DNA from: an uncultured Lachnospiraceae bacterium
GTDB taxonomy: Bacteria; Bacillota; Clostridia; Lachnospirales; Lachnospiraceae
DNA length: 64,000 nucleotides
Direction: 5' to 3'
Assembly: GCA_946554445.1 (NCBI GenBank)
Contig: CAMNSD010000001.1
Span: 180,411 to 244,410 of the forward strand
In this document: positions 60,973-64,000 of the stretch, piece by piece
How the letters are laid out: every line of letters starts with the position of its first letter
How positions within the stretch are numbered: position 1 is the stretch's first letter
Translations under genes and position numbers: made by a program
The notes under the pieces: generated by a model
Told to the model about the DNA's origin: nothing
Database searches by the model: none
Seen by the model: the letters and a program-made list of their open reading frames with translations, nothing else

Positions 60973-62624
60973 GTCTTAACATGCTTATCATCTTCCAAAC
61001 TCAAATTCATATCTTCCTCAATAATCGGAAGCTTGAATTTAATGGATTTTAGCCACTGTCCATTTGGCTGTCTGTTCTCATATATCTGTATTTCGGAAAT
61101 TAATGCTTCCATAAGCTGCCGCCGCTCTGCTTCATTCATCACAGCATACAGCTTTTCAAAATAAATCAATACCTTATAGATATTATCTCCCGTCAATTTT
61201 TCAGCTTCAACTGCCTGCTTCTTTGCCCTTGTTTCAATAAGCTGTGTTTCCACATTCTCTATTTTATCATACATTCGATAGAGCCTGTCATCAAGGTCTG
61301 CTTTCCGTTTGATATAATGTCTGTCATCCGGATCAAGAGAATCAATTTCCTCCGCCAGCTTTAGCTTGACGGCATAATATTGCCGCAACTGATTTTCATT
61401 TGACGCTAGTTCTCCGTCTATTGCAGCAGTATCCACTTTGCTGTTAATCTTCTTCTGCATCATGGCAGCAAACTTAGGATTACCTACTAACTTTACGATA
61501 ACTTCCGCCACCGCATCGTCCAATAATTCCTCCCGCACCTGCTTTTTATAATCGCACTTATGCCCGCGCGTCATGGTACGGTGCTTGCATCCATAGTAAT
61601 AAAAGTCTTTATACTTTGTCCCATCCTTTTTGCGCTTGATGCTCTTATTGCCATACATGCCCGCGCCGCAGACCGGACACTTGACGATTCCCGAAAGAAG
61701 ATGCGTTTTTGTGTCTTTACCTCTGTTTACATGTTCGTTTTTTTTCGCCTGTGCGAGCAGCTTTACCTGTGCCATCTGCCAGACATCTTCCGCAACAATA
61801 GCTTCATGCAGTCCGTCCACAAGAATATAATTATCCTGCTCCACAAGATGATACTCGTTTCGTGTTCCATGAACTTTTTCTGTCTTTCTGCGTCCATAAG
61901 CAATTTTACCGCAATATACCGGATTTTTCAGAATAAGGCGAACCAAGTGCGCATCAAAAAGAGGATTTTTCCCGTTCTGCCTCTGTATCTTGTGAATGCC
62001 GTGATTCTCAAGATATTTTGCCACGCCGTTGGCGCCGATGTCAGTTGTCACATACTGCTCAAAAATGACACGGATAGCGGCTGCTTCTTCCTCGTTAATC
62101 TGAAGTTCTCCATCCACAAGCTGATAGCCGTATGGCGCAAACCCGCCGTTCCATTTTCCCTCGCGGGCTTTCTGGATACGCCCCTCCATTGTCTGCACAC
62201 GGATATTTTCCCTCTCAATTTCCGCAACCGCCGACAGGACAGAAATCATCAACTTACCTGCATCTTTGGAAAAATCAATGCCATCCTCCACGCAAATCAA
62301 GTTTACACCAAAATCCTGCAAAACCTGCAATGTAGAAAGTACGTCCGCCGCACTTCTGCCAAATCTGGACAATTTAAAAACAAGGATAAATGAAACACCG
62401 TCTTTCCCTGATTTGATATCCTCCATCATACGGTTAAACTCCAATCGCCCCTCAATGGACTTGCCGGATTTTCCAACATCCCCATATGTGCTGACAATTT
62501 CATACTCATTATAGTCGGCATATGCTTTCATTCGGGCCTTCTGTGCGTCTAAGGAATAACCATCTGTCTGCATAGCTGTAGATACTCTTGTATATGTATA
62601 AACCTTGATTTTTTGTCCTTTCAT
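60921..62624 (-). CDS. Large serine recombinase, C-terminus frameshifted
   Basis: About 567 residues. The resolvase domain starts KVYTYTRVSTAMQTDGYSLDAQ, with the nucleophile serine in RVST; FKLSRFGRSAADVL and MISVLSAVAEIERENIRV follow. The recombinase domain and zinc ribbon (VKCPVCGAGMYGNKS, YYYGCKHR, HKCDYKK) are intact, then a coiled coil. TGGAG lies before the ATG, 16 bases after the RhuM stop. It should catalyse integration or excision of the element, but the last 15 residues are out of frame. The core is intact, so activity is possible. Confidence 0.88.
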   Translation of the reverse strand: MKGQKIKVYTYTRVSTAMQTDGYSLDAQKARMKAYADYNEYEIVSTYGDVGKSGKSIEGRLEFNRMMEDIKSGKDGVSFILVFKLSRFGRSAADVLSTLQVLQDFGVNLICVEDGIDFSKDAGKLMISVLSAVAEIERENIRVQTMEGRIQKAREGKWNGGFAPYGYQLVDGELQINEEEAAAIRVIFEQYVTTDIGANGVAKYLENHGIHKIQRQNGKNPLFDAHLVRLILKNPVYCGKIAYGRRKTEKVHGTRNEYHLVEQDNYILVDGLHEAIVAEDVWQMAQVKLLAQAKKNEHVNRGKDTKTHLLSGIVKCPVCGAGMYGNKSIKRKKDGTKYKDFYYYGCKHRTMTRGHKCDYKKQVREELLDDAVAEVIVKLVGNPKFAAMMQKKINSKVDTAAIDGELASNENQLRQYYAVKLKLAEEIDSLDPDDRHYIKRKADLDDRLYRMYDKIENVETQLIETRAKKQAVEAEKLTGDNIYKVLIYFEKLYAVMNEAERRQLMEALISEIQIYENRQPNGQWLKSIKFKLPIIEEDMNLSLEDDKHVKTVCLAFQGRNPVEKDKG

Positions 62625-62639
62625 ACCAAGTACTCCATT

Positions 62640-63632
62640 TTAATTTTTATCTGCCTTTTTACCCAATATTTTTATTGAGTCCAAATAGTCCTGTTCCACA
62701 TCGCTTAAAGTACGCTCTTTATATTTCTTATATTCTCTGGTTGCTTTTTCCACAGCCTGCTTATGCGTCACACTTCCACTCCCTGACAATAACTGTTCGC
62801 CGCTCATTGTTAGAATCCGGTCTAAGTGCTTCGCCCAATCTTCCATGGTCATAGCCTGTTCCCGTTCTGCCTGACGTTCTGCAAAATCCAAATATCCCGA
62901 CACAAGCTGCCCCATTGCACGAAGTTCTTTTTCATCCAGATAGTTTTTAGCAGTGACGGCTTCCCGCAAAGTCGGCTGGTTTCCTGCAAACGTGATAAGC
63001 CCCATAAATTCCTTTTCTGCATCCGCCCTTGTATAAATAATTTCCGCCGCCGTCTGCCCATGAATGGCATAATGAATTTTGTTCTGAACCTTCTGAAAAA
63101 ACTGAATGGATATTTCAGCTTTTGGATCATAGTCAATGCTGGTAGCGTAAATCTCCAATACCTGCCTGTAAAACACCTTTTCAGATGCACGAATATCTCT
63201 GATTCGTTCAAGCAGTTCTTTAAAATATCCACCGCCGCCTAATTTTTTCAAGCGTTCATCATCCAGCGCAAAACCTTTACGCATATACTCTTTCAAAACC
63301 CCGGTCGCCCATATCCTAAACAGCGTGCCTTGTTTTGATTTCACACGATAGCCGACAGAAATAATTACATCAAGATTATAAAATTCTACAGGTTTATCTG
63401 AATTTGTAATGTGCAAAATTTGCACATTACCTTCTCTGGAAAGCTCTCCTTCTTCAAATATATTTTTTATATGTTTTGAAATTACAGAACGGTCTCTCTG
63501 AAATAACTCCGCCATCTGTGCCTTTGACAGCCAGACCGTATCGCCATCAAAGATTGTTTCAATCTTTGATAAGCCGTCCTCTGTTGTATAAATTATCATA
63601 TTTGATTTTCCAATTTCTTCTCTATAATCCAT
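62640..63632 (-). CDS. RhuM-family protein
   Basis: About 330 residues. IIYTTEDGLSKIETIFDGDTVWLSKAQMAELFQRDRSVISKHIKNIFEEGEL and VEFYNLDVIISVGYRVKSKQGTLFRIWATGVLKEYMRKGF match RhuM, a virulence- and phage-associated family with Fic-like or regulatory suggestions but no settled role. GAGG precedes MDYREEIG, dropping 18 codons of the track ORF. It lies ahead of the recombinase, an arrangement also seen in the remnant at 59.5-59.8 kb. Confidence 0.88.
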   Translation of the reverse strand: MDYREEIGKSNMIIYTTEDGLSKIETIFDGDTVWLSKAQMAELFQRDRSVISKHIKNIFEEGELSREGNVQILHITNSDKPVEFYNLDVIISVGYRVKSKQGTLFRIWATGVLKEYMRKGFALDDERLKKLGGGGYFKELLERIRDIRASEKVFYRQVLEIYATSIDYDPKAEISIQFFQKVQNKIHYAIHGQTAAEIIYTRADAEKEFMGLITFAGNQPTLREAVTAKNYLDEKELRAMGQLVSGYLDFAERQAEREQAMTMEDWAKHLDRILTMSGEQLLSGSGSVTHKQAVEKATREYKKYKERTLSDVEQDYLDSIKILGKKADKN

Positions 63633-63754
63633 AGTCACCTCATTATTTGATATTTTCACCAACAATGGTTTGGACACTCTTATCATGTTTTATTATATCT
63701 CTTATAACCATCATTAACAAGACGCATCTTTCAATTTTTCGCATGATTATCTCC

Positions 63755-64000
63755 TTATATCAGGTAAATTTTCACTGCATATTCCGGATACCGTATCTGT
63801 ACCGCCTGCCAAAAATAAGGTACATAGGCACAGCAGAATAATTCTTCTACTGTATAAAGTCTGCACTCGTCCACCTGTTCCTCCGCATCATCATAGTCGA
63901 GGATGCTCGGCGTACCGTTGCAGTAAAGGTTATACGCCATCCTGACTACTTTCACGCTCCCGCTGGTCTGCCAGCCTTCATGCAGGCACTCCGTTTTTAC
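63755..64000 (-). CDS. DUF6075-like protein, C-terminal part (runs off the window)
   Basis: The frame stays open from the window edge (VKTECLHEGWQTSGSVKVVRMAYNLYCNG) to YTVEELFCCAYVPYFWQAVQIRYPEYAVKIYLI. HEGWQT, RMAYNLYCNG and APYFWQAI-like residues resemble DUF6075 proteins of integrative elements; the match is from memory. Its presence suggests the mobile element continues to the right. Confidence 0.6.
   Translation of the reverse strand, partial: VKTECLHEGWQTSGSVKVVRMAYNLYCNGTPSILDYDDAEEQVDECRLYTVEELFCCAYVPYFWQAVQIRYPEYAVKIYLI

Noticed and set aside
61560-62393. 277-residue plus-strand ORF opposite the recombinase
   Set aside because: Antisense shadow of a well-supported recombinase; its hydrophobic look comes from the complement of charged codons.
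1-64000. tRNA, rRNA, riboswitch classes or CRISPR arrays
   Set aside because: Scanned by eye on both strands; nothing with the conserved core of a known class was recognised, though this is not a substitute for a covariance search.

Overview
The window looks like a chromosomal segment of an anaerobic, Gram-positive, low-to-medium GC Clostridia member, most likely a Lachnospiraceae gut bacterium. The evidence is the cluster hprK - ROK glucokinase - murB - rapZ - whiA - crh-like, strong GGAGG ribosome sites, many lipobox lipoproteins, a lantibiotic-immunity type ABC transporter and a serine-recombinase/RhuM mobile element. No tRNA, rRNA or CRISPR array was seen. Family assignments were made by eye from the translations; no database was searched.

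Layout. (1) 1-5.3 kb, minus strand: carbon-flux and cell-wall cluster hprK, glcK, murB, rapZ, whiA and a crh-like gene whose usual phospho-histidine is Glu. (2) 5.3-12.5 kb: a RelB/YoeB toxin-antitoxin pair lying between two imperfect direct repeats, then uvrC, ftsH and (plus strand) pyrG, which has an attenuator-like hairpin in its leader. (3) 12.5-19.4 kb: a two-component system and a three-gene lantibiotic-immunity type ABC transporter, separated by a two-gene ABC-type ATPase plus TOPRIM-like (RloA/RloB-like) putative defence cassette. An exact 24-bp direct repeat bounds the cassette, so it appears to have entered the shared regulatory region. (4) 20.8-30.4 kb: a ten-gene Mrp-type cation/proton antiporter operon with four ND-like antiporter subunits instead of the usual two and no redox arm. 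(5) 30.4-46.6 kb: an MmpL-type exporter coupled to a giant GLUG-repeat surface protein, a sodium symporter, a C39-like protease, a LysM lipoprotein, small regulators and DUF proteins. (6) 46.8-59.4 kb, minus strand: a LysR-associated redox and hydrolase region with two Fe-type alcohol dehydrogenases, two aldo/keto reductases, flavodoxin-like proteins and at least four exported hydrolases. Three copies of a roughly 60-bp hairpin element divide it into three transcription units. It includes one dehydrogenase that has lost two metal ligands and a cupin-esterase chimera that is decaying. (7) 59.4-64 kb: the edge of a mobile element with KilA-N, serine recombinase (frameshifted tail), RhuM and a DUF6075-like gene, next to a decayed duplicate of the RhuM-recombinase pair.

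How the genes work together. Region 1 links sensing of glycolytic state (HprK, Crh-like) with glucose phosphorylation and peptidoglycan precursor synthesis. Region 3 was probably a self-contained peptide-antibiotic sensing and detoxification unit before the cassette split it. Region 4 probably makes one large Na+/H+ antiporter complex. Region 6 looks like a response to reactive carbonyls or electrophiles, with both cytosolic reductases and exported enzymes; that role is inferred from gene content only.
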